Shown one piece after another: positions 7,880 through 13,992 of a stretch of DNA of 15,484 nt. Each line of letters begins with the position of its first letter. The first letter of the stretch is position 1. Source of the stretch: an uncultured Clostridia bacterium (lineage in GTDB: Bacteria; Bacillota; Clostridia; Oscillospirales; CAG-272); the NCBI GenBank assembly GCA_946618395.1, contig CAMOLD010000019.1:1-15484 (forward strand), written 5' to 3'. The translations under genes were made by a program, and so were the position numbers. The notes beneath the pieces are model-generated. The model worked only from the letters and a program-made list of their open reading frames with translations, was not told where the DNA came from and made no database searches.

Positions 7880-9046
7880 ATGGATCGGATACAATTGTCT
7901 TTTCAAAAGAAAGAGAAAAAACATGCCGCTTTTGCCGGCATTGACCTTCCCATGATGTTCACAGCCGCGGCGCTGATCGCTTTCGGTTGCCTGATGATTT
8001 ACAGTGCTTCTTCGGTTTACGCAGAGCAATATCACCACGACCGCAGTTATTTTATCGTCCGGCATTTGATCTTTGTTTTGCTTGCCGTTGCTGCAACAGC
8101 TGTTGCCGTCCGGTTTGCAACGCCGGCGTTCTGGCAAACGTTCGGGGTCTTCCTGTATGGTGCCTCGGTGATCATGCTCCTTTTAGTGCTTGTCATCGGG
8201 AGCGATTTGGGCAGCGGCGCAAAACGCTGGCTGGATTTTGGATTTTTCACCGTTCAACCATCCGAAATTGCCAAGCTCGGGCTTGTTCTAACGCTTGCAA
8301 GTTATATGGCGCGCAAGCGGGAGCGCATTGTTGGAAAAAAGAAGGGAAGCTTCCGCTTCGGCGTTCTTTATCCGGCAATGATGATCGGGCTGATTCTTCT
8401 CTTGGTTGCTCTGGAAAAACATATTTCGGGGCTGATGATTATTGGAACCATCGGCATTTCCATTCTGTTTTTGGGTGGAACCCGATTGCGGTGGATTCTT
8501 TCCATCCTCGGCGTCATCGCGCTGGCAGGCATTTTATTGATTGTGCTTTTCCCCTACGCGCAAGCGCGCGTGGATACATGGATCCATATTGAACAGGCGG
8601 ATCCGCTCGGCTCTGCATGGCAGACGTTGCAAGGGCTGATGGCAATCGGCTCCGGCGGTCTGTTTGGCAGAGGCTTTGGAATGAGCCGCCAAAAGTTCGG
8701 TTACGTATCCCAGCCGCAAAACGATTTCATTTTTACCATTGTTTGCGAGGAACTCGGATTCTTCGGCGCTTTGGCGGTGATTCTCTTGTTTGCATTCTTT
8801 GTTTACCGCGGATTTGTCATTGCGCGGAACGCGCCGGATACCGCGTCGGCGCTCATCGTTTACGGCTTGACATTTAAGGTGGCTTTACAGGTTATTATGA
8901 ACATTGCCGTAGTCACCAATTCCATGCCGAATACGGGAATTTCGCTTCCGTTTTTCAGCTATGGAGGCACATCGCTGATGTTGCAAATTTTTGAGGTTGG
9001 AATCATTCTTTCCATCTCTCGCTTCGCTTCCAACCGCAAGGTTTGA
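7880..9046 (+). CDS. ftsW: SEDS-family peptidoglycan glycosyltransferase, FtsW/SpoVE type
   Basis: SEDS proteins polymerise lipid II into glycan strands together with a class B PBP, here presumably the PASTA PBP encoded upstream. The 388-residue protein has a short basic cytoplasmic N-terminus and about ten hydrophobic spans. Signature segments are MIYSASSVYA (39-48), GSGAKRWLDFG (111-121), QPSEIAKLGLV (126-136), LEKHISGLMI (178-187), and the QPQNDFIF loop containing the likely catalytic aspartate D282, followed by EELGFFG. Near the C-terminus are NTGISLPFFSYGGTS and SRFASNRKV. SD GGGAGGG (7868-7874) begins right after the mraY stop. murD, often found between mraY and ftsW, is missing. FtsW versus SpoVE cannot be separated from sequence alone. 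Confidence 0.92.
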   Translation: MDRIQLSFQKKEKKHAAFAGIDLPMMFTAAALIAFGCLMIYSASSVYAEQYHHDRSYFIVRHLIFVLLAVAATAVAVRFATPAFWQTFGVFLYGASVIMLLLVLVIGSDLGSGAKRWLDFGFFTVQPSEIAKLGLVLTLASYMARKRERIVGKKKGSFRFGVLYPAMMIGLILLLVALEKHISGLMIIGTIGISILFLGGTRLRWILSILGVIALAGILLIVLFPYAQARVDTWIHIEQADPLGSAWQTLQGLMAIGSGGLFGRGFGMSRQKFGYVSQPQNDFIFTIVCEELGFFGALAVILLFAFFVYRGFVIARNAPDTASALIVYGLTFKVALQVIMNIAVVTNSMPNTGISLPFFSYGGTSLMLQIFEVGIILSISRFASNRKV

Positions 9047-9133
9047 GGAGGGGGTCGTTCCCGGAAAAAGAGGGAACCAAATGAACGAAAGGAACGCACC
9101 GGGCGGATTTTCCGAACCGACGAACGATAGATT
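9047..9133 (+). promoter_or_regulatory. ftsW-murG spacer with orphan SD, hairpin and small overlapping frame
   Basis: This 87-base spacer starts with a very strong SD, GGAGGGGG (9047-9054), that has no ATG, GTG or TTG at usable distance. Next comes a 6-base inverted repeat, GTTCCC (9057-9062) and GGGAAC (9072-9077). The right arm is itself an SD for an ATG at 9081, which opens a 40-codon frame (9081-9203) running out of phase into murG. No SD is visible before the murG ATG, and a TAG at 9128-9130 blocks any earlier murG start. The small frame has no recognisable product and may be chance. Confidence 0.3.
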
Positions 9134-10261
9134 ATGCGAGTTTTGCTTACGGGTGGCGGAACCGCCGGGCATATCAACCCCGCGCTCGCCATTGCCGATT
9201 TGATCCGGCGGAACGCACCGGAATCCGAAATTGCGTTCGTAGGTGTAAAGGGGGGCAGGGAAGAAGACCTGATTCCGCGCGAGGGCTATCCGCTTTATTT
9301 TGTGGAATCCGTCGGGTTTTCCCGCCCGATCTGGAATCCCAAAAACATTCGTGCGCTTCATCTTGCCATCCATTCGCCGCACCGTGCAAATACACAGCGG
9401 ATTTTGAACGAGTTTTCCCCCGACATTGTCATTGGAACCGGCGGCTATGCCTGCTGGCCCATTATGAAGGCGGCGGCGGAACGCGGCATTCCGACAGCGG
9501 TGCACGAATCCAATGCCAAACCGGGCCTGACCGTGAAAAAACTGAAAAAATATGTTGATCGCATTTGGTATAATTTTGAAGCGACCGGCAACGAGATCGG
9601 GAATCCGGAAAAGGCAAGGCGCGTGGGCAACCCGTTGCGGGAAAGCTACGAGAGCATCGATCGCCGTAAGGCGCGCGCAAAATACGGAATTTCGCCTGAT
9701 CGGATCGTTGTGCTTTCCTTTGGCGGCAGTCTCGGCTCCGATGCTTTGAACAACGCCGCGCTGGACCTGATGAAGAATTGCATGACCATGCACCCGGAAG
9801 TCCTTTACTGGCATGCCACCGGAAAACGGAACTATGAAACCATTCGGCAAAGCTTTGAGGATTTGGAGCTTAACCAAAGTCCGAATTGTTGTTTGTTCGA
9901 TTATTTCTACGATATGCCGTATCGGATGGCGGCGGCGGATTTGGTCATCAGCCGTGCCGGAGCCATGACGCTTTCGGAGCTTGCCCGGCTGGGCAAAGCG
10001 GCAATTCTGGTGCCGTCGCCCAACGTTGCAAACGACCATCAAACCGCAAATGCAAAGGCGCTGGCGGAGCGAAACGCCGCTGTGCTGATTCCCGAAAGGG
10101 AATTGCAAAACGGAGAGCTGAATGCGGCGGTCATGGATCTTTTATCCGATCCGGAAAGAATTTTTGAATTGAAACGCAATATCCGCAAATATGCCGACCG
10201 CGATACCGGCAAACGCATCTGGCGGGAAATCACCGAATTGATATCCAATAAAAAGAAATAA
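9134..10261 (+). CDS. murG: UDP-N-acetylglucosamine--undecaprenyl-pyrophosphoryl-MurNAc-pentapeptide GlcNAc transferase MurG
   Basis: MurG is a peripheral inner-face GT-B glycosyltransferase (GT28) that converts lipid I to lipid II. The 375-residue protein has the N-terminal GGGTAGHINPALA loop (7-19), GTGGY (101-105), HESN (124-127, usually HEQN), a second glycine-rich loop GGSLGS (197-202), and the UDP-GlcNAc-binding SRAGAMTLSEL (273-283) with DHQTAN (301-306). The start is fixed by the canonical MRVLLTGGGTAGH opening and by an in-frame stop at 9128-9130. Oddly, no SD lies just upstream, unlike every other gene here. It lies between ftsW and a small membrane protein gene. Confidence 0.96.
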   Translation: MRVLLTGGGTAGHINPALAIADLIRRNAPESEIAFVGVKGGREEDLIPREGYPLYFVESVGFSRPIWNPKNIRALHLAIHSPHRANTQRILNEFSPDIVIGTGGYACWPIMKAAAERGIPTAVHESNAKPGLTVKKLKKYVDRIWYNFEATGNEIGNPEKARRVGNPLRESYESIDRRKARAKYGISPDRIVVLSFGGSLGSDALNNAALDLMKNCMTMHPEVLYWHATGKRNYETIRQSFEDLELNQSPNCCLFDYFYDMPYRMAAADLVISRAGAMTLSELARLGKAAILVPSPNVANDHQTANAKALAERNAAVLIPERELQNGELNAAVMDLLSDPERIFELKRNIRKYADRDTGKRIWREITELISNKKK

Positions 10262-10299
10262 ATAAAAAAGAAGATAAAAGAAAAAGGAGAAAACAAAAC

Positions 10300-10482
10300 A
10301 TGAACAGCACCGCTTTTACCGAGGCTTATTTCCAGGAAAGAAAAGAATGCCGCGCCATTGCCAGCGAGGCAGTTATGCACCATTCCTTTAAGCGCGCACT
10401 CAAAAAGAAGCTCCTTTACGGAATTATGATCTCCTCCGCCCTGTTGTTTATTTTCGGAGGATTGCTCTTAATTCTTCCGTAA
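10300..10482 (+). CDS. Small single-span membrane protein of unknown function
   Basis: I do not recognise this 60-residue protein. It has a strong SD (AAAGGAG, 10283-10289) and an ATG, and it is followed at once by two terminator-like hairpins, so it looks like the true last gene of the cluster. Residues 1-30 are polar. A basic stretch KRALKKK (31-37) precedes one membrane segment (about 39-59) that reaches the C-terminus, ending LLLILP. The positive-inside rule puts the N-terminus in the cytoplasm, leaving almost nothing outside. It is not FtsL-like, since FtsL has a coiled coil after the membrane span, and it is far too short for FtsQ/DivIB, which often occupies this place. A role near the divisome is only suggested by context. 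Confidence 0.75.
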   Translation: MNSTAFTEAYFQERKECRAIASEAVMHHSFKRALKKKLLYGIMISSALLFIFGGLLLILP

Positions 10483-10522
10483 AAAACGGCGCACAAAAAA
10501 CTTGCTTTTCTATATGCCCGAA

Positions 10523-10555
10523 CTATGCAATTTTATGGAAAACGCATAGCTTTTT
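10523..10555 (+). terminator. Putative first terminator hairpin after the dcw unit
   Basis: CTATGC (10523-10528) pairs with GCATAG (10544-10549). Inside, TTTT (10531-10534) can pair with AAAA (10539-10542) around an ATGG loop. A run of five T follows (10551-10555). The stem is interrupted by an AA/C internal loop, so it is weaker than the next hairpin. Confidence 0.45.
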
Positions 10556-10581
10556 GCGGTTTTTACCGGGAAAACAACCCC

Positions 10582-10627
10582 AAATGCGAAAATGTTGATT
10601 TTCCAACAACATTTTCGCATTTTTTTA
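10582..10627 (+). terminator. Rho-independent terminator ending the dcw transcript
   Basis: A perfect 16-base inverted repeat, AAATGCGAAAATGTTG (10582-10597) and its complement (10607-10622), encloses a 9-base loop. The right arm runs into a T-rich tail (10621-10626). It separates the small membrane protein gene from the ftsZ promoter, 42 bases downstream. Being rich in A and T, the stem relies on length for stability. Confidence 0.8.
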
Positions 10628-10668
10628 TATTTCTGTCCGAAAAAAATAAAAAATTTTCCGAAAAACAC

Positions 10669-10697
10669 TTGAAAATACCATAAAAACATAGTATTAT
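10669..10697 (+). promoter_or_regulatory. SigA-type promoter of ftsZ
   Basis: TTGAAA (10669-10674) and TATTAT (10692-10697) are separated by exactly 17 bases in AT-rich DNA. Transcription should begin near 10704 and give a leader of about 66 bases to the ftsZ ATG. A strong terminator just upstream means ftsZ probably depends on this promoter. Confidence 0.75.
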
Positions 10698-10722
10698 AAA
10701 AATATAGTAGTAGAAAAAATTG

Positions 10723-10734
10723 GGGGCATGCCCC
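10723..10734. repeat. Perfect 12-base GC palindrome in the ftsZ leader
   Basis: GGGGCATGCCCC is a perfect palindrome set in very AT-rich DNA about 19 bases after the predicted ftsZ transcription start and 22 bases before its SD. In DNA it could be an operator. In RNA it would form a short GGGG/CCCC hairpin with a CAUG loop. Neither role can be proved here. Confidence 0.5.
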
Positions 10735-10769
10735 GGAAAAAATAAAAAAGCGTTTGGAGGAGAAAGCAA

Positions 10770-11870
10770 ATGACATTTGAACATGACGATACCCGGGAAT
10801 GCGGCGTAAAAATTAAAGTAATCGGCGTTGGCGGCGGCGGAAATAACGCAGTCAACCGCATGGTCTCTTCCAATATTCGCGGGGTGGAATTTGTTGCCGT
10901 AAATACCGACCGGCAGGCATTACACCGTTCCGAGGCACCGGTTCAGCTCGTTCTTGGCGAAAAGATTACCAAAGGCTTTGGCGCAGGCGCAAATCCGCAA
11001 ATCGGAGCGCGCGCGGCAGAGGAATCGATTGACGATATCCGCGCCCTCTTGGAAGATACCGATATGGTTTTCATCACTGCCGGAATGGGCGGCGGAACGG
11101 GAACCGGCGCGGCTCCTGTCGTTGCGCGCGTGGCGCACGAAATGAATATTTTAACGGTTGGCATTGTCACAAAACCCTTTGCCTTTGAGGGGGCAAAGCG
11201 CATGACGCAGGCGGAGGCCGGAATTGCCGAGCTTTCGCAGTATGTTGATTCGCTAATCATCATTCCGAACGAACGCTTAAAACAGGTTTCCAACTCTAAA
11301 ATTTCGCTTTTCAACGCGTTTGCCATTGCCGATGACGTTTTGCGCCACGGTGTGCAAAGCGTTTCTGATTTGATCGTTGAGGATGCGTTTATCAACGTTG
11401 ACTTTGCCGATGTGACCAGCGTGATGGCAAACGCAGGATACGCGCACATGGGCATTGGCTCCGCAACCGGCAAGGATAAAGCGGAGCAGGCGGCAAAAGA
11501 GGCAATTTCCAGCCCGCTGCTCGAAACCTCCATCAACGGCGCAAAGGGAATTTTGATTTCCATGTCGGTTTCCAAGGACGTTTCGCTGGAAGACGCGGAG
11601 CTTGCCTCTACATTGATTACATCCGAAGCCGGACCTGATGCAAACATCATTTGGGGTTGCTCCTTTGATCCTGATCTGGAGGACGAAATGCGCGTGACCG
11701 TCATTGCCACCGGCTTTGATAAAAAGCCGAATTCCGCGGCTGCACGTCTGGACCGCATCAAGCAGCTCAACGCCGCAAAGAAACCCGGCACCGAGGCGCC
11801 CAAAAAGCCTTTCTCGCTGGACGATGATGATTTCGGCGGTCTGTTTGACATGATGAGAAAAAAGAAATAA
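10770..11870 (+). CDS. ftsZ: Cell division protein FtsZ
   Basis: FtsZ is the tubulin-like GTPase that forms the cytokinetic ring. The 366-residue protein has the N-terminal KVIGVGGGGNNAVNRM (16-31), the GTP-binding signature GGGTGTGAAP (107-116), NERLK (167-171) and the T7 synergy loop NVDFADV (209-215) whose aspartates complete GTP hydrolysis at the polymer interface. The globular part ends near 316. A short linker of about 30 residues leads to an acidic then basic tail, DDDDFGGLFDMMRKKK (351-366). This tail differs from the common LDIPTFLR-type conserved peptide bound by FtsA, SepF and others. SD GGAGGAG (10756-10762) precedes the ATG. It stands alone between a promoter and a terminator, without ftsA. 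Confidence 0.98.
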   Translation: MTFEHDDTRECGVKIKVIGVGGGGNNAVNRMVSSNIRGVEFVAVNTDRQALHRSEAPVQLVLGEKITKGFGAGANPQIGARAAEESIDDIRALLEDTDMVFITAGMGGGTGTGAAPVVARVAHEMNILTVGIVTKPFAFEGAKRMTQAEAGIAELSQYVDSLIIIPNERLKQVSNSKISLFNAFAIADDVLRHGVQSVSDLIVEDAFINVDFADVTSVMANAGYAHMGIGSATGKDKAEQAAKEAISSPLLETSINGAKGILISMSVSKDVSLEDAELASTLITSEAGPDANIIWGCSFDPDLEDEMRVTVIATGFDKKPNSAAARLDRIKQLNAAKKPGTEAPKKPFSLDDDDFGGLFDMMRKKK

Positions 11871-11882
11871 GCAAATCCAATG

Positions 11883-11919
11883 AAACGGGCGTTGCAACCT
11901 TGGTTGCAACGCCCGTTTT
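11883..11919 (+). terminator. Strong terminator after ftsZ, possibly acting both ways
   Basis: A perfect 17-base inverted repeat (11883-11899 and 11902-11918), with GGGCGTTGCAACC at its core, ends in four T. It lies between the ends of the convergent ftsZ and methyltransferase-like genes, 12 bases after ftsZ and 5 bases after the stop of the leftward gene. The mirrored A-run on the left is short (three), so leftward termination is less certain. Confidence 0.9.
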
Positions 11920-11923
11920 GCGG

Positions 11924-12967
11924 TTATTCAATGCGTTGGATTTTCGGGGCAAGCGAACGCAGATAGGAATCGGTCAAAAGCGCGCGCGCTTCCGCAAAGG
12001 AGGCAAGTTCTCCCGGCCCGTCATCAAGAATGCGGTCCAGCACCATGCCGCGCAGGGAGAAAAGCAGAAGCGGCTCAATCCAATAGGAAAATTTCGTTTT
12101 CGGGGCAAGCGTTTCCAGCTGCCGCATTTGCAAATAGAGGGGAAGCCCGTCCGATTGATCGTGCCAAAGGTCAACAAAGGCAAAATCGGCAGACAGTTTG
12201 GGTAGTTGCTTTTTTGCAAACGCAAAGGCGTCGCTTTGAACCAGCTTGATTTTTTCGCGGTGCGGGAATTGCGGCAACAGATGCGCCGTGAAAAGGTCGA
12301 TCACGGTTTTGTCGCGCTCCACAACGGTCACTTCGGTCACCGTTTCCTTTTCGGAGGCGTGAAAAGCAAAATACCCAAGCCCCAAGCCAAACGCCACGGT
12401 TTTGCCCTGCGCTTCCTCAATGGCGGGTTTCATCGTTGCAATCTCGTTTGGCTTGACCGCCATCCATTCCACGCCGCCCTCAAACACGGCAGGAAAGGAA
12501 AACGCGCTTGTAAAATAGCCGAGCTGCGGAATTTCTCGCCCGTCTTCGGTCGTTTTGGGCAGTCCGCAAACAAATGGCTCGTAGGGCGCGTAATGCTCGG
12601 TGCCGAACTCCCAGTTTCCGGCGCTTGCGGCAGGGAATTTGACGGTGGTCAGATAGGGGTCTCCAAGCCAGTCTTTCGGCGTCAGGCGGTGAAGCGCCGG
12701 CAACAAATAGCGCTTTTCCAGCTCTTTGTCTTCCGCGTTTGCGCAGGTATCCAAACCGATTCCCGCGGCAAGCAATACGCGAAAGGCGTCTTCTTTCAAA
12801 ACGCCACATTCCGCGGCAAGGTTTTTGACCATGCGCGCCGAGATCAATCGGGGCGTTTGATTCAAATAGTTTGCAAGAAGCCCGGTAAAGCGCTCATTCC
12901 TTGCAACAATGTCGTTGCAAAAAACATCCCAGCGCTTTTGGTCCTGCGGCGAAAAGTTCAATTTCAA
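11924..12967 (-). CDS. Class I SAM-dependent methyltransferase-like protein, substrate unknown
   Basis: I cannot assign this 347-residue protein to a named family. Residues about 189-270 look like a Rossmann methyltransferase core: a glycine-rich strand and loop VAFGLGLGYFA (191-201), an acidic strand end VVERD (215-219) that could hold the SAM ribose, QSDAF (245-249), and DFAFVDLWHD (261-270). The N-terminal half (about 1-185) is probably a separate recognition domain, with no motif I know. The upstream-most start is GTG at 13003, but that lies beside the -10 box. TTG at 12967 has a strong SD (AAAGGGGG) at good spacing and is preferred. It faces away from nnrD and runs towards ftsZ. Catalytic activity is unproven. 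Confidence 0.75.
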   Translation of the reverse strand: MKLNFSPQDQKRWDVFCNDIVARNERFTGLLANYLNQTPRLISARMVKNLAAECGVLKEDAFRVLLAAGIGLDTCANAEDKELEKRYLLPALHRLTPKDWLGDPYLTTVKFPAASAGNWEFGTEHYAPYEPFVCGLPKTTEDGREIPQLGYFTSAFSFPAVFEGGVEWMAVKPNEIATMKPAIEEAQGKTVAFGLGLGYFAFHASEKETVTEVTVVERDKTVIDLFTAHLLPQFPHREKIKLVQSDAFAFAKKQLPKLSADFAFVDLWHDQSDGLPLYLQMRQLETLAPKTKFSYWIEPLLLFSLRGMVLDRILDDGPGELASFAEARALLTDSYLRSLAPKIQRIE

Positions 12968-12993
12968 AGCCGGCACCCCCTTTCTTCTATGAT

Positions 12994-13022
12994 ATTGTAA
13001 CACAAAAACGCTCTTTTTGCAA
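12994..13022 (-). promoter_or_regulatory. SigA-type promoter of the methyltransferase-like gene
   Basis: On the minus strand, TTGCAA (13022-13017) and TACAAT (12999-12994) are 17 bases apart. Transcription would begin near 12987, about 20 bases before the TTG start at 12967. This supports that start over the GTG at 13003, which lies inside the promoter. Confidence 0.7.
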
Positions 13023-13039
13023 TTCTTTTTTGATTCGAC

Positions 13040-13068
13040 TTGCGAAATTGGAAAAACTGTGATAAAAT
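13040..13068 (+). promoter_or_regulatory. SigA-type promoter of the nnrD-serpin pair
   Basis: TTGCGA (13040-13045) and TAAAAT (13063-13068) are 17 bases apart. TG one base before the -10 makes it an extended -10. The start of transcription should be near 13075. The -35 box lies 17 bases from the -35 of the divergent leftward gene, so one regulator could affect both. Confidence 0.65.
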
Positions 13069-13107
13069 GAAAGTGAAAATGAAATCTGATTGGGAAAGGA
13101 GCCGATG

Positions 13108-13992
13108 ATGGAGCCGCTTGTGCAACTTTTGAAAACTGAAGACGTCAAAGCCATGCTGGGAACGCGCCCGTGGGATAGCCACAAGGGCATGTTCGGCTAT
13201 GTTGGCATTTTGGGCGGCAGTTTGCGCTATTCGGGCGCCGCAAAGCTGGCAAATCTCGGCGCCGCGGCGTTGCGGTCGGGGTGCGGCGTGGTCACGCTGG
13301 GCGTTCCCGCTTCCATCGCGCCGGCGGTTGCGCCCTATCTTTTGGAAAGCACCCTCTTTCCGGTGCCGGACCGGGACGGCAGCATGGTGTTTGACGCCGC
13401 CGCACTGGATTCTTTTCTTGCCGGGAAACGAGCGGTCGCCGTTGGAATGGGCTGGGGAAGGTCGGAGGAATACGCCCAAATTTTGGACTATTTGTTCCGC
13501 AACACTCCCGGAACGCTCCTTTTGGACGCCGACGCGCTGAACACACTTGCCGACGGCGGCTTGGATTTGCTCAAATCCAAACGGGGCACCGTTGTTTTAA
13601 CGCCGCATCCCATGGAGTTTTCCCGCCTTTCGGGAATCCCGGTTGCAGAGATTTTGAAACAGCCAGTCGCGTTTGCCAAATCTTTTGCCGCGGAGCATGA
13701 TGTCATTTTGCTTTTGAAAGGCTCCGTTACCACAATTACCGACGGAAAAACCGTTTACCAAACCGACCGCGGTTGCGCCGGCATGGCGACCGCAGGAAGC
13801 GGAGATGTGCTTTCCGGCGTGCTTGCCGGAATGCTTGGATATTTACCCCCAACGGCGCTGACCGTTGCCTGCGGTGCCTTCCTTGCCGGGCTTGCCGGTG
13901 AGATTGCCGAGCGCGAAACCAACGCGTTTTCCATGGTTGCGTCGGATACCGCCGCGGCGCTTCCAAAAGCATTTTCGGAGGTGTTGAAATGA
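13108..13992 (+). CDS. nnrD: ADP/ATP-dependent (S)-NAD(P)H-hydrate dehydratase
   Basis: NnrD repairs NAD(P)H damaged by hydration, using ADP (bacterial type) to dehydrate the S epimer. The 294-residue protein is the carbohydrate-kinase-like C-terminal half of the YjeF family. Visible motifs are HKGMFGYVGILGGS (25-38), LLDADALN (138-145), TPHPMEFSRL (165-174), the nucleotide-binding LLLKGS (201-206) and the catalytic GSGDVLSG (230-237, with D233). The NnrE epimerase half, often fused or adjacent, is not in the window. SD AAAGGAG (13095-13101) best fits ATG 13108; ATG 13105 is also possible and a TTG at 13090 is unlikely. It overlaps the next gene by four bases. Confidence 0.9.
   Translation: MEPLVQLLKTEDVKAMLGTRPWDSHKGMFGYVGILGGSLRYSGAAKLANLGAAALRSGCGVVTLGVPASIAPAVAPYLLESTLFPVPDRDGSMVFDAAALDSFLAGKRAVAVGMGWGRSEEYAQILDYLFRNTPGTLLLDADALNTLADGGLDLLKSKRGTVVLTPHPMEFSRLSGIPVAEILKQPVAFAKSFAAEHDVILLLKGSVTTITDGKTVYQTDRGCAGMATAGSGDVLSGVLAGMLGYLPPTALTVACGAFLAGLAGEIAERETNAFSMVASDTAAALPKAFSEVLK

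Noticed and set aside
8885..10108. Long leftward open frame (407 codons) opposite murG
   Set aside because: It is the antisense of a clear MurG with all motifs, its translation resembles no protein, and it has no SD or promoter. Other long antisense frames opposite the PBP (1674-2786), murE/murF (5010-6056) and ftsZ (10943-11851) were rejected for the same reason.
12206..13000. 264-codon rightward frame opposite the methyltransferase-like gene
   Set aside because: The leftward frame has a good promoter, SD and a Rossmann-like core. The rightward translation is basic and of low complexity, without motifs.
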